A DNA stretch of 64,000 nucleotides from Lachnospiraceae bacterium (GCA_016281605.1 JAEEJA010000077.1:1-64000); one strand, 5' to 3'; positions 19,181 to 28,749 are shown, counted from the stretch's first letter. Numbers and translations are program-made. The notes: a model not told the origin generated them from the letters alone.

Positions 19181-20262
19181 TATTTATTCTCCTTTTCATA
19201 GCTTTCCATAAATTCTACTAACTTTTCTACACCTTCCTGTGGCATAGCATTGTAGATGCTGGCTCTCATACCGCCTACGCTTCTGTGTCCTTTTAAGTTC
19301 TCAAATCCCTTAGCCTTAGCTTCAGCTATGAACTTAGCATCCTTCTCAGCATCTCCCGTGATGAAAGGAACATTCATAAGAGAACGATCCTCAGGTACTA
19401 CGGTACCCTTGAAAAGTTCACTGTTATCAAGGAAATCGTAAAGAATCTTAGCCTTAGCTTCATTTCTCTTCTTCATCTCTTCGAGACCGCCCATGTTCTT
19501 GAGCCACTTAAATACAAGTCCGCAAACATAGATTGTCCAGCATGGTGGAGTATTGTAAAGAGAATCATTATCAGCCTGAGTCTTCCACTTAAGCATGGTA
19601 GGTGTTCCGGGAAGGCACTCATCTGTGATAAGGTCTTCTCTGATGATTGAAATAACCATGCCTGCAGGTCCTACGTTCTTCTGAACTCCGCCGTAGATAA
19701 CACCATACTTAGAAACGTCTACAGGCTCTGAAAGGAAGCATGATGAAACGTCTGAAACAAGGATTTTACCCTTTGTATTGGGAAGAGTTTTAAACTTTGT
19801 TCCATAGATTGTATTATTCTCACAGATGTATACATAATCTGCATCTTCTCTGATAGGAAGATCAGAACAATCAGGAATATAAGAAAATGTCTTATCTTCT
19901 GATGATGCAACTGCTACTACATCTCCGTAATTCTTTGCTTCCTGAAAAGCTTTTTTTGCCCACTGTCCTGTTACGATATAATCAGCTTTCTTGTTCTTCA
20001 TAAGGTTAAGAGGAACAGCTGAAAACTGCTGTGAAGCTCCACCCTGTAAGAAGAGAACCTTATAATTATCCGGAATATTCATAAGCTCTCTGATATCTGC
20101 CTCTGCAGTCTTGATGATGTCATCAAATACCTTTGAACGGTGACTCATCTCCATAACTGACATGCCACAGCCCTTGTAATCCATCATATCTGCTGCTGCT
20201 TCTTTAAGTACTTCTTCCGGTAATACCGCCGGACCGGCGCTGAAATTGTATACTCTGCTCAT
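19180..20262 (-). CDS. serC: Phosphoserine aminotransferase
   Basis: The 360-residue PLP enzyme converts 3-phosphohydroxypyruvate and glutamate to phosphoserine; the family also serves vitamin B6 synthesis in some bacteria. Signatures are the N-terminal YNFSAGPAVLPEEVL, GGASQQFSAVP for phosphate binding, and the Schiff-base lysine in GGVQKNVGPAGM. The length is normal. It is first in the serC-serA operon and has a promoter at 20350-20378. No serB gene is next to it. Confidence 0.96.
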   Translation of the reverse strand: MSRVYNFSAGPAVLPEEVLKEAAADMMDYKGCGMSVMEMSHRSKVFDDIIKTAEADIRELMNIPDNYKVLFLQGGASQQFSAVPLNLMKNKKADYIVTGQWAKKAFQEAKNYGDVVAVASSEDKTFSYIPDCSDLPIREDADYVYICENNTIYGTKFKTLPNTKGKILVSDVSSCFLSEPVDVSKYGVIYGGVQKNVGPAGMVISIIREDLITDECLPGTPTMLKWKTQADNDSLYNTPPCWTIYVCGLVFKWLKNMGGLEEMKKRNEAKAKILYDFLDNSELFKGTVVPEDRSLMNVPFITGDAEKDAKFIAEAKAKGFENLKGHRSVGGMRASIYNAMPQEGVEKLVEFMESYEKENK

Positions 20263-20293
20263 TTTCTTAATCTCCCTTAGGTATTAATATTTT

Positions 20294-20321
20294 CATGAGT
20301 GACTGTTTTTGTCACTTATGC
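20294..20321. other. Hairpin in the serC leader
   Basis: An imperfect inverted repeat with arms CATGAGTGAC and GTCACTTATG lies within the transcribed leader of serC, about 30 bp upstream of the start codon. It has no T tract on the minus strand, so a terminator role is not supported; a processing or stability role is possible. Confidence 0.4.
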
Positions 20322-20349
20322 CTGATTTTTTTACAGACAACCGTTATGT

Positions 20350-20378
20350 AGTATAGCTTAATTTTTGGTTTTTGTAAA
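20350..20378 (-). promoter_or_regulatory. Sigma-A type promoter of serC-serA
   Basis: On the minus strand TTTACA (20373-20378) and TATACT (20350-20355) are separated by 17 bp, about 90 bp upstream of the serC start. Confidence 0.65.
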
Positions 20379-20426
20379 TGAGAAGTTGAGATTTCCTTTT
20401 TCAAAAAAATCTAATTTATAACCTCA

Positions 20427-22109
20427 TTATTTGTTTTTAAGATCTTCCGCATCAAATGCATCGCTTATGTTTGCTCCCGGAGCAACCATAGGGAATACCT
20501 TATCATCCTTCTCGATAACACAGTCTATGATTACAGGCTGATCCTTAGTATTAAGTGCTTCTGTAAGAACAGGAATAACATCTTCCTTCTTCTCTATACG
20601 AAGTCCCTTAGCACCGAGACTCTCAGCTAGCTTTACATAATCTACAGGATCATCCAGAATTGTATTGGAGTATCTCTGGCCATAGAAAAGTGTCTGCCAC
20701 TGACGAACCATACCGAGAACAGAGTTATTTATAATAAGCTCTATAACCGGAGCCTTTGCACGAACTGCAGTGATAATCTCGTTAAAGTTCATACGGAAGC
20801 AACCGTCTCCCGCTATATTGACAACTGTTTTATCAGGGAATGCAGTCTTAGCACCTATAGAAGCGCCAAGTCCGTAACCCATGGTTCCGAGTCCGCCTGA
20901 TGAGATAAACTGACGTGATCTGTTGTACTTATAATACTGAGCAGCCCACATCTGATGCTGACCTACCTCTGTAGTAATAATCGCATCTCCCTTTGTAAGC
21001 TCGAAAAGCTTCTCGATAACATAAGGACCAGTAACACCACTCTCATCATAGTTAAGAGGCATCTCCTCCTTACGGTTTTTAACAGTTTCAAGCCACTCTG
21101 AATGGTTCTGTTTCTCAAGCTTTGAATTAAGTATCTCTAATACCGACTTTGCATCTCCAACTATATCAATATCCACAATAATATTTTTATTAATTTCAGA
21201 CGCATCTACATCTATCTGGATGATGGTCGCGTCCTTTGCAAATGTGGCGGAATTTCCGATAACTCTATCAGAGAATCTGGAACCAACAACCACAAGTACG
21301 TCAGCCTCGCAAACACTGAAGTTTGATGTCTTGGTACCATGCATACCAAGCATACCCATGTACTTATCGTCATTTCCGTCAAATACACCCTTACCCATAA
21401 GAGAATCGGTTACAGGCGCATCACACTTCTCTACAAATTCTCTAAGTTCCTTATCAGCACCTGCTATAGCAGCACCTCCACCAACGAAGATTACCGGCTT
21501 TTTAGCATTTCTTATAACCTTAAGTGCTTCCTCGATTTTATTCTGATCGATTTTTTCAACACTTCTTGGAATAATCTCAGGAACTTCCTTTTCATACTCG
21601 GTTGACTCTGCTGTTGCATTCTTAGCAATATCGATAAGTACAGGGCCCGGACGACCTGTCTGTGCAATCTTAAATGCACGTCTTAAGGCAGGAGCAACCT
21701 CCTCGGCGGAGCGGACTAAGTGGCTGTACTTTGTAATTGGCATAGCAACCCCTGCGATATCAACCTCCTGGAAAGAATCCTTACCAAGTAAGTTAACACC
21801 TACGTTACAGGTGATTGCTACAAGTGGAACCGAATCCATGTAAGCTGTAGCTATACCTGTTATAAGGTTTGTAGCACCCGGACCACTGGTTGCCATACAT
21901 ACACCAACCTTACCGGTAGCTCTTGCATAGCCGTCAGCTGCATGAGCTGCGCCCTGCTCGTGAGATGTAAGGACATGTCTTATCTCATCGCTATGTTTAT
22001 ATAATTCATCATATACATTGAGAATTGTGCCTCCCGGGTAACCGAATACTGTATCAACACCCTGCTCCTTAAGACACTCAATAACTATTTCTGATCCTGT
22101 TAACTGCAT
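20427..22109 (-). CDS. ilvB: Acetolactate synthase large (catalytic) subunit
   Basis: The 560-residue thiamine-diphosphate enzyme forms acetolactate or acetohydroxybutyrate in valine, leucine and isoleucine synthesis. It shows FGYPGGTILNVYDEL, the catalytic Glu in SHEQGAAHAADGYARA, and the cofactor motif GDGCFRMN ending in NNSVLGMV. The segment VRQWQTLFY is typical of biosynthetic enzymes. The regulatory small subunit (ilvN or ilvH) is not in the window; it must lie elsewhere or be absent. The gene is last of leuB-ilvD-ilvB, separated from ilvD by an unusual repeat array. A promoter for serC follows its stop. Confidence 0.94.
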   Translation of the reverse strand: MQLTGSEIVIECLKEQGVDTVFGYPGGTILNVYDELYKHSDEIRHVLTSHEQGAAHAADGYARATGKVGVCMATSGPGATNLITGIATAYMDSVPLVAITCNVGVNLLGKDSFQEVDIAGVAMPITKYSHLVRSAEEVAPALRRAFKIAQTGRPGPVLIDIAKNATAESTEYEKEVPEIIPRSVEKIDQNKIEEALKVIRNAKKPVIFVGGGAAIAGADKELREFVEKCDAPVTDSLMGKGVFDGNDDKYMGMLGMHGTKTSNFSVCEADVLVVVGSRFSDRVIGNSATFAKDATIIQIDVDASEINKNIIVDIDIVGDAKSVLEILNSKLEKQNHSEWLETVKNRKEEMPLNYDESGVTGPYVIEKLFELTKGDAIITTEVGQHQMWAAQYYKYNRSRQFISSGGLGTMGYGLGASIGAKTAFPDKTVVNIAGDGCFRMNFNEIITAVRAKAPVIELIINNSVLGMVRQWQTLFYGQRYSNTILDDPVDYVKLAESLGAKGLRIEKKEDVIPVLTEALNTKDQPVIIDCVIEKDDKVFPMVAPGANISDAFDAEDLKNK

Positions 22110-22163
22110 GTTTTCCTCCTATAATGCGGTTCTTAAATACCCGCGTTTTAAGATTTTTTTGTT

Positions 22164-22324
22164 ACTTTTTTACAATTCAAGACTTGAAGGCAAGTTGAGA
22201 CTTGCTTTCAAGTCAAGATTTTTTTCGAGTCAAGATTTTTTTCGAGTCAAGATTTTTTTCGAGTCAAGATTTTTTTTCGAGTCAAGTTTTTTTTTCGAGT
22301 CAAGACTTGAAAGCAAGTCTTGCG
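22164..22324. repeat. Tandem array of 17-bp units bracketed by palindromes
   Basis: Five consecutive units of about 17-18 bp (TCAAGATTTTTTTCGAG) run from about 22217 to 22302, with only T-run length varying. On the left the array is bounded by two overlapping inverted repeats built on AAGACTTG (22170-22216). On the right it is bounded by a palindrome with arms AAGACTTG and CAAGTCTT (22303-22322). The right-hand palindrome supplies the final codons and the TGA stop of ilvD. The minus-strand RNA of this spacer would carry repeated CTTGACTCG-A tracts between ilvD and ilvB. Confidence 0.9.
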
Positions 22325-23967
22325 CCCTTGTCAGCTGAAGTAACGAGGGATGCGTATCTTGCAAGATATCCTGTCTTTACCTTAGGTTCTCTAGGCACCC
22401 ATGCTTCCTTTCTCTTCTGAAGCTCTTCATCGGAAACCTTAACATTTATAGTATTTGCAGGAATGTCAATTGCGATGATATCGCCTTCCTCAACAAATGC
22501 GATTGGTCCGCCAAGTGCTGCTTCAGGTGAAACATGTCCGATAGATGCTCCTCTTGAAGCTCCTGAGAAACGTCCGTCAGTAATAAGTGCTACACTTGAT
22601 CCAAGTCCCATACCTTCGATAACCGATGTAGGATTAAGCATCTCTCTCATACCAGGACCACCCTTAGGTCCTTCGTATCTGATTACAACTACATCTCCCG
22701 GAACAATCTTTCCACCCTTGATAGCTGTGATTGCATCCTCTTCTGAATCAAATACTCTGGCAGGTCCTTCGTGTACGAGCATCTCGGGAAGTACAGCTGA
22801 ACGCTTAACAACACAGGTGTCAGGTGCTATATTTCCCTTAAGCACCGCTATACCGCCTTCCTTGGTATATGGATTATCGATAGGTCTGATAATCTCAGGA
22901 TTTTTATTTACATGACCCTTTATATTTTCTCCCATTGTATTACCTGTACAGGTCATAACATCGAGATTTAGTAAATTCTTCTTTGAAAGCTCATTCATGA
23001 CCGCATAAACTCCGCCAGCTTCCTCTAACTCCTCCATGTAAGCATTACCTGCAGGTGCCAAATGACAAAGGTTTGGAGTCTTGTCGCTTATCTCATTGGC
23101 AATATCCGGAGTAACTAAAACTCCTGCTTCATGAGCAATAGCCGGTATATGAAGCATGGTATTGGTTGAGCAACCAAGTGCCATATCTACTGTAAGAGCA
23201 TTCATAAATGCTTCTTTTGTCATGATATCTCTAGGCTTGATATCCTTTCTGTAAAGCTCCATAACCTGCATACCAGCGTGCTTTGCGAGCTGAAGTCTGG
23301 ATGAGTAAACAGCAGGGATTGAGCCGTTACCCGAAAGACCCATACCAATTGCCTCTGTAAGACAGTTCATACTATTTGCGGTAAACATACCGGAACATGA
23401 ACCACAGGTAGGACATGCATGACATACATAATCATCTACCTCTTCTTCTGAAAGCTTTCCTGCTGCGTGAGCTCCTACTGCCTCGAACATGGTTGAAAGA
23501 CTTGTCTTCTTTCCCTTTACATGTCCTGCAAGCATTGGACCACCGCTAACAAATATAGTAGGTACATTAACTCTTGCTGCTGCCATCAAAAGTCCCGGTA
23601 CATTTTTATCACAGTTTGGAACCATGACGAGCGCATCAAACTGGTGTGCGAGAGCCATACACTCGGTTGAATCACAGATTAAATCTCTGGTTACGAGAGA
23701 ATACTTCATACCTGTATGTCCCATGGCAATTCCATCACAGACAGCTATTGCCGGGAACACTATAGGAGTTCCTCCTCCCATAATTACACCCTTTTTTACT
23801 GCTTCGACTATCTTATCGATATTCATGTGTCCGGGAACTATCTCATTGTAGGAGCTTACGATACCTACCAATGGACGTTCCAGCTCTTCCTTAGTCAATC
23901 CAAGTGCATTGAATAAGGATCTCTGTGGCGCAGTCGCCATACCTTTTTTTACAGCATCACTTTTCAT
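22300..23967 (-). CDS. ilvD: Dihydroxy-acid dehydratase
   Basis: The 555-residue iron-sulfur enzyme dehydrates 2,3-dihydroxy acids to keto acids in branched-chain amino-acid synthesis. Cluster-ligand segments NCDKNVPG and [21 protein letters not shown]'s central part are visible, along with [19 protein letters not shown] near the C terminus. The last residues, RLAFKS, and the stop codon are encoded by a palindromic repeat that opens the array at 22164-22324, so the natural C terminus seems to have been replaced or trimmed by repeat invasion. The ATG at 23967 lies 10 bases after AAAGGG; the one at 23976 is too close to it. It sits 33 bp after leuB in the same operon. Confidence 0.95.
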   Translation of the reverse strand: MKSDAVKKGMATAPQRSLFNALGLTKEELERPLVGIVSSYNEIVPGHMNIDKIVEAVKKGVIMGGGTPIVFPAIAVCDGIAMGHTGMKYSLVTRDLICDSTECMALAHQFDALVMVPNCDKNVPGLLMAAARVNVPTIFVSGGPMLAGHVKGKKTSLSTMFEAVGAHAAGKLSEEEVDDYVCHACPTCGSCSGMFTANSMNCLTEAIGMGLSGNGSIPAVYSSRLQLAKHAGMQVMELYRKDIKPRDIMTKEAFMNALTVDMALGCSTNTMLHIPAIAHEAGVLVTPDIANEISDKTPNLCHLAPAGNAYMEELEEAGGVYAVMNELSKKNLLNLDVMTCTGNTMGENIKGHVNKNPEIIRPIDNPYTKEGGIAVLKGNIAPDTCVVKRSAVLPEMLVHEGPARVFDSEEDAITAIKGGKIVPGDVVVIRYEGPKGGPGMREMLNPTSVIEGMGLGSSVALITDGRFSGASRGASIGHVSPEAALGGPIAFVEEGDIIAIDIPANTINVKVSDEELQKRKEAWVPREPKVKTGYLARYASLVTSADKGARLAFKS

Positions 23968-24000
23968 AGTTATCATACCCTTTCTGTTATATATTTATGT

Positions 24001-25086
24001 TTACTTAAGCCTCTCCACAACCAAATCACCCATTTCTGTTGTGGATGTTTTCTTTGTTCCTTCAGTGTATATATCTACGGTTCTGTAACCATCCTTAAGT
24101 ACCTGACTTATGGCATCCTCTATAGCTTTTGACTCTTCTTCCATATCAAATGAATACTTAAGCATGAGTGCCGCAGATGCAATAGTCGCAAGAGGATTAG
24201 CAATATTCTTTCCTGCTATATCCGGTGCTGAACCGTGGCTAGGCTCGTAAAGTCCAAGCTTTGTAGCTCCAAGACTTGCACTTGAAAGCATACCTATAGA
24301 ACCTGTTACCATACTTGCTTCATCAGAAAGTATATCGCCAAACATGTTCTCAGTAAGTATTACGTCAAACTGCTTAGGATCTCTTACAATCTGCATAGCA
24401 CAATTATCTACAAGCATGTCTTCAAGCTCTACATCCTGATAATCAGCATGCACTTCATGAACCACCTCTCTCCAAAGTCTGGAGGAATCCAGCACATTTG
24501 CCTTATCTACACTTGTAACCTTTTTACCTCTCTTACGTGCTATCTCAAATGCCCATTTTGCGATACGTCTTATCTCTTCTTCATTATATGAAAGAGTATC
24601 TACGGCAGTTCTAAGTCCATCGATAGTCTTAGTATATCTGTCTCCGAAGTAAAGACCGCCTGTAAGCTCTCTCATAATAACAAAATCAAATCCGCCCTCT
24701 GTAAGCTCTGATTTAATAGGACAAGCACCTGAAAGCTCATCATAGAGAAGTGCGGGACGCATGTTGGTGAAAAGTCCAAGTCCCTTTCTTATTTTAAGAA
24801 GACCTGCTTCAGGTCGCTTAGAAGGCTCAATCTCATACCAGTTTGAATGACCAACATTTCCTCCCACTGCTCCAAGAAGCACTGAATCGTAGGTTTTTAT
24901 CTCCTCTAATGTTTCGTCTGTAAGGCTTTCTCCGTAAACATCTATAGAGCAGCCTCCCATGAGAAACTTCTTATAATTAAATGTATGTCCGTACTTTTCT
25001 GCCACTGCATCAAGTACCTTGACAGCCTCTGCAACTATCTCAGGGCCTATTCCGTCGCCCGGAATAAGGGCTATATTGTATTCCAT
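24001..25086 (-). CDS. leuB: 3-isopropylmalate dehydrogenase
   Basis: The 361-residue NAD-dependent enzyme oxidises and decarboxylates 3-isopropylmalate in leucine synthesis. The segments [38 protein letters not shown] and [13 protein letters not shown] are typical of the family. The length is normal. It is first in leuB-ilvD-ilvB; leuA and leuCD are not in the window. A GGAGGAGATATA ribosome-binding site precedes the start. Confidence 0.95.
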   Translation of the reverse strand: MEYNIALIPGDGIGPEIVAEAVKVLDAVAEKYGHTFNYKKFLMGGCSIDVYGESLTDETLEEIKTYDSVLLGAVGGNVGHSNWYEIEPSKRPEAGLLKIRKGLGLFTNMRPALLYDELSGACPIKSELTEGGFDFVIMRELTGGLYFGDRYTKTIDGLRTAVDTLSYNEEEIRRIAKWAFEIARKRGKKVTSVDKANVLDSSRLWREVVHEVHADYQDVELEDMLVDNCAMQIVRDPKQFDVILTENMFGDILSDEASMVTGSIGMLSSASLGATKLGLYEPSHGSAPDIAGKNIANPLATIASAALMLKYSFDMEEESKAIEDAISQVLKDGYRTVDIYTEGTKKTSTTEMGDLVVERLK

Positions 25087-25202
25087 TATATCTCCTCCTA
25101 CTGGTTCTTTATTGAATGGTTATTAGGAAATAATCATTCAATACATATTCGAGGCACTTAACACTTAAAAAAAAGAGAGATGTGCCTTGAACAGTAAACT
25201 AT
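25087..25202 (-). other. leuB leader with two hairpins
   Basis: The transcribed leader could form a stem AGGCAC/GTGCCT around an unusual run of nine Us. It could also form a second stem (TTGAATG/CATTCAA with an inner TATT/AATA) just upstream of the ribosome-binding site. I see neither a T-box consensus (TGGNACC) nor a leucine-rich leader peptide, so any attenuation mechanism is unproven. Confidence 0.4.
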
Positions 25203-25231
25203 AGTTTATACTTAATTATGAACTATGTCAA
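25203..25231 (-). promoter_or_regulatory. Promoter of leuB-ilvD-ilvB
   Basis: A perfect TTGACA on the minus strand (25226-25231) is followed 17 bp later by TAAACT (25203-25208). An alternative -10, TATAAA, lies at 15 bp. Confidence 0.6.
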
Positions 25232-25291
25232 GTTTCACAAATTAAAATAACTTAACTTCAAAATGAATATAATTCATGATAACTAGCAATC

Positions 25292-25346
25292 GAGTAGTCG
25301 GTCAGCTCTGCTGACATTTTCCTTTCGAGGACTCTGCGATAATAAA
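25292..25346. repeat. TCGGTCAGCT...CTCTGCGATA repeat, copy 2
   Basis: The block matches 17904-17957 at most positions, including TCGGTCAGCT, TTCCTTTCGA and ACTCTGCGATA. It again lies immediately 3' of a terminator, here that of the ammonium-channel gene. Confidence 0.7.
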
Positions 25347-25378
25347 GAAGGGACTATGCGTAAATCCACATAGTCCCT
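25347..25378 (-). terminator. Terminator of the amt-P-II fusion gene
   Basis: A perfect 10-bp stem (AGGGACTATG) with a loop of about 10 bases is followed on the minus strand by TCTTTATT, a weak T tract. It lies about 50 bp past the stop codon. Confidence 0.7.
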
Positions 25379-25429
25379 AAAAGAATAATACTATATATAA
25401 CAATTAAAAATGAATATTTCTCTTATATG

Positions 25430-27244
25430 TTACTCTACCTCACCTTGAAGTGCATCGTAACCTGTTTCTCCTGTACGAACCTTTACTACATCTTCAACAT
25501 CGTATATAAACATCTTTCCATCTCCGATGCTTCCTGTGTAAAGTGCTGATTTTGCAGCCTCTACCATATCCTCAACAGGAACCTTTGAAACTACCGCTTC
25601 CACCTTCATCTTAGGCCTAAGTGTGGTTTCATCGCTCTTTACACCTCTGTAGTAAGATACACGCCCCTTCTGAGTTCCATATCCCATAACCTGAGTTACA
25701 GTTATACCGAGAACTCCGATTTTACTCCATGCATACTGTAATTCCTGAAGTTTTTCCGGCTTACAGATAACTGAAATCTTAGTAAGCTTGTGTCCATCGC
25801 TTCCTGTGGTAGTTCTAACCTGAACAGGTTTAGCCACATAAGTACTACTTCCTTCAGTAGTTTTCTGAGGAGTATGTACTCCGTCTCCCGTATCCACGAT
25901 AGCTGCTGTTTTGATTTCAGGCATATCCGATCCTGATACATCTAAGCCTACTTTATCGGAATAGTAAAGAGTTTTCTGGATAGACTTTACAGATGGCATA
26001 AAGTCAGAGTATGAGGTAAGTAAGTTATGCTCAGTTATATCAAGACCAAGGATTTCTTCTTCCTCAGTTGCTCTTAATCCAAGAGTTTTATTAATTATAA
26101 CAAATGTAATTGTTATAGTAACAGCTGTCCATGCTATTACTGCTAAAAGACCTATTACCTGAATACCTAAGAGCTTAAATCCTCCGCCATAAAAAAGACC
26201 GTTAACTGTGTTTTCAGGTGCTGTATCAGTTGCAAAGAGTCCAACTGCCAGTGTTCCCCATATACCATTGAGAAGATGCACTGCACAAGCACCTACCGGA
26301 TCGTCTATATGAAGTTTATTATCTAAGAACCATACCCCAAAAGGAACTAAAAGTCCCGCAACAACTCCTGTAACTAAGGCACCGGTAGCATCCATTGCAT
26401 GACACCCTGCTGTGATTGCAACAAGTCCTGCTAATGAAGCATTTAGACACATGGAAACATCCGGCTTTCCAAATTTTATCCAAGTAAAAATCAGACAGAC
26501 AAATGTAGCTACAGCAGGCGCGATAGTTGTTGTTACAAAGATAGATCCGAGCTGATCTAAGCTGGTTGCAGCAGCTCCGTTAAATCCATACCATCCAAAC
26601 CAAAGAATGAAACAACCAAGTGCTCCAAGCGGGAGCGAATGACCAAGAATTGCATGAACTTTAGTAACCTTCCCCTTTTCATCGTAGGAAAATTTACCAA
26701 TTCTAGGGCCTTCAATTTTAGCTCCGATTAAAGCGCACACACCACCGACAGTGTGGATACAGCAGGATCCTGCAAAATCTATAAAACCCTTATTTACGAG
26801 CCATCCATCGCCCCATACCCAGTGAGCTTCTATAGGATAGATAACTGCCGAAATAACTGCTGAGTAGATACAGTATGATAAAAATCTTGTTCTTTCAGCC
26901 ATGGCTCCTGATACGATAGTTGCAGCTGTAGCACAGAACACAAGGTTAAATACAAACGCAGACCAATCATAATTACTGAAGTTGGTAAAAATCTGAAAAT
27001 TAGGCTTACCAAGAAAACCAAAAAAAGCATTTTCACCAAGTAATAATCCACCGCCAATCAATATAAAACATACGGTTCCTATACAAAAATCCATAAGGTT
27101 TTTCATGATGATATTACCGGCATTTTTTGCTCTTGTAAATCCGGATTCAACCATAGCAAAACCACATTGCATAAAGAAAACCAAAGCAGCTCCAATTAAA
27201 AACCACACTCCAAATACGACTGAGTTAACTTCTGATATGTTCAT
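25430..27244 (-). CDS. amt: Ammonium channel fused to a P-II regulatory domain
   Basis: The 604-residue protein joins an Amt/MEP/Rh channel (about residues 1-400, eleven likely membrane segments) to a complete P-II (GlnB/GlnK) domain (about 486-600). Channel signatures include GFAMVESGFTRAKNAGNIIMKN, HWVWGDGW, and the pore histidines in CIHTVGG and AVHLLNGIWG. The P-II domain shows GYGTQKG, a T-loop with SYYRGVK, and the C-terminal signature TGSIGDGKMFIYDVEDVVKVRTGE. Normally the two are separate proteins and P-II plugs the channel when nitrogen is ample. Here the plug is tethered by a linker of about 85 residues. The gene has AGGAGG at good spacing and its own terminator. Confidence 0.95.
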   Translation of the reverse strand: MNISEVNSVVFGVWFLIGAALVFFMQCGFAMVESGFTRAKNAGNIIMKNLMDFCIGTVCFILIGGGLLLGENAFFGFLGKPNFQIFTNFSNYDWSAFVFNLVFCATAATIVSGAMAERTRFLSYCIYSAVISAVIYPIEAHWVWGDGWLVNKGFIDFAGSCCIHTVGGVCALIGAKIEGPRIGKFSYDEKGKVTKVHAILGHSLPLGALGCFILWFGWYGFNGAAATSLDQLGSIFVTTTIAPAVATFVCLIFTWIKFGKPDVSMCLNASLAGLVAITAGCHAMDATGALVTGVVAGLLVPFGVWFLDNKLHIDDPVGACAVHLLNGIWGTLAVGLFATDTAPENTVNGLFYGGGFKLLGIQVIGLLAVIAWTAVTITITFVIINKTLGLRATEEEEILGLDITEHNLLTSYSDFMPSVKSIQKTLYYSDKVGLDVSGSDMPEIKTAAIVDTGDGVHTPQKTTEGSSTYVAKPVQVRTTTGSDGHKLTKISVICKPEKLQELQYAWSKIGVLGITVTQVMGYGTQKGRVSYYRGVKSDETTLRPKMKVEAVVSKVPVEDMVEAAKSALYTGSIGDGKMFIYDVEDVVKVRTGETGYDALQGEVE

Positions 27245-27462
27245 AATTATTTCCTCCTATTCTGTCTAATCATTATGATTGTTAATAGTTAATATTTATC
27301 TAAATTATCAACCTCCTTTTTCGTAAAAATTTGTTCCGTATTTCAAAAAAAATTCACAGAACAATTATCACTTTTTTTAATCTTTTAATTGAGAGATGCG
27401 CCTATTATATAAGGAGTTTTTTTTTGACACTCATGCGAGTAAAAGCGCACCTCTCCAAGGCA
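27245..27462 (-). other. Upstream region of the amt gene
   Basis: The leader contains a second strong ribosome-binding-like AAGGAGG (revcomp at about 27312-27318) followed only by a two- or three-codon frame, and a possible long-range stem GAGAGATGCGC/GCGCACCTCTC (about 27391-27458). I see no clear promoter hexamers. Confidence 0.35.
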
Positions 27463-27506
27463 AAAAAGGGGCTGTGGATAATCATCTTATCCACAGCCCC
27501 TTCGCT
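27463..27506 (-). terminator. Terminator of phosphonopyruvate decarboxylase gene
   Basis: A perfect 14-bp stem (GGGGCTGTGGATAA) with a five-base loop is followed by TTTTTT on the minus strand. It lies about 100 bp past the stop at 27607. Confidence 0.92.
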
Positions 27507-27606
27507 GTCTATGTCGGGTATTTTATTCTCTTTTTTATCAAATGTCAAGTGTTTTTTTAAATTTTTTTTTAAAGTTTTTTGAATTGTATTTATTAATATT
27601 TTTGCT

Positions 27607-28749
27607 CTAATTTGGAATTGAATTAAGATAATCCATAAAGTTTATCTTGTTTTCAAGAGCAGTAGTGGTTGGTCTTCCAAGATCTGCTCTTGAGCCAATT
27701 GCACATGTAACCTCTATAAAGCAAAGCTCATTTAAACTTTTAGCTTCCTCGAGTGCTTTGTCAAGATTATCGTAGTTTTCTACTTTTTTTACATTCACAT
27801 AACCACAGGCCTTTGCTATCGAAATCATATCGATGCTTTCAGCCACTGTAGGCATACCACCGACTGTCTCGTGAGCACCATTATTGATTACTATATGTAT
27901 CAGATTCTTTGGTTTCTGTGCTCCTATAACAGCCATTGCGCCCATATGCATAAGAGCCGCTCCGTCACCATCTATACACCACACCTTTACACCGGGCTTA
28001 TGGATTGCTACTCCAAGGGCTATGGATGAGCTGTGCCCCATGGAACCGACTGTAAGAAAGTCATACTTATGACTTTTTTTATCAGCCTCTCTTATCTCAA
28101 AAAGCTCGCGACTTGCCTTTCCTGTGGTACTTATTATAGGATCCTTACCACTTATCTTTGTTATGTGACGTATAATCTCCTCACGAAGCATGGTATGATT
28201 ATTCTTATATTCGATACTATAGTTTTCATTTGTCGAATCTACTGTTAGCGCTCCTTTACGTACTACAAAAGCAACGTTCTTTCCTTTAGAAAGAAGTTCT
28301 TTAAACTCTTCCATCTTCGTAAAGACTTCCTCATCGGTTGTTTCTTTTCCAATTACATAAGAATCTATGTCCATGTCATCAAGAAGTTTTATAGTCACTT
28401 CTCCCTGATATATATGCTGCGGCTCATCATGTACGCCCGGTTCACCTCTCCATCCGATTATAAATATCATGGGAATAGCATAAACCTTTTGACTTAGAAG
28501 AGATGCAACAGGGTTTATAATATTTCCTTCGCCTGAATTCTGCATATATACTACAGGTACCTTTCCGGTGGAAAGATGGTAACCTGCCGCCAACGCGGTA
28601 CAATTACCCTCGTTGGCAGCTATTATATGATGTTTTGAATCTATGCCGTACCTAGCCATAAGATAATTGCATAGTTCCTTTAGCTGTGAATCCGGCACAC
28701 CCGTATAAAAGTCCGCTCCTATTATTTCAATTAATTTTTCTACGTTCAC
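27607..28749 (-). CDS. aepY: Phosphonopyruvate decarboxylase
   Basis: The 380-residue thiamine-diphosphate enzyme converts 3-phosphonopyruvate to phosphonoacetaldehyde, the step that makes phosphonate synthesis irreversible. Family signatures are YTGVPDSQLKELCNYL at the N terminus, AANEGNCTALAAGYHL with the catalytic Glu, GWRGEPGVHDEPQH, and the cofactor motif CIDGDGAALMHMGA ending in NNGAHE. Sulfopyruvate decarboxylase is a related alternative. The usual partners PEP mutase (aepX) and the aminotransferase are not nearby, so the pathway is unproven here. Translation starts at GTG with AAAGGAG eight bases upstream. The gene has a strong terminator. Confidence 0.85.
   Translation of the reverse strand: MNVEKLIEIIGADFYTGVPDSQLKELCNYLMARYGIDSKHHIIAANEGNCTALAAGYHLSTGKVPVVYMQNSGEGNIINPVASLLSQKVYAIPMIFIIGWRGEPGVHDEPQHIYQGEVTIKLLDDMDIDSYVIGKETTDEEVFTKMEEFKELLSKGKNVAFVVRKGALTVDSTNENYSIEYKNNHTMLREEIIRHITKISGKDPIISTTGKASRELFEIREADKKSHKYDFLTVGSMGHSSSIALGVAIHKPGVKVWCIDGDGAALMHMGAMAVIGAQKPKNLIHIVINNGAHETVGGMPTVAESIDMISIAKACGYVNVKKVENYDNLDKALEEAKSLNELCFIEVTCAIGSRADLGRPTTTALENKINFMDYLNSIPN

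Noticed and set aside
22200-22302. CRISPR array
   Set aside because: The units are only 17 bp, directly adjacent, with no unique spacers.
25087-25202. T-box leucine riboswitch upstream of leuB
   Set aside because: There are hairpins but no TGGNACC antiterminator sequence and no canonical terminator before the gene.
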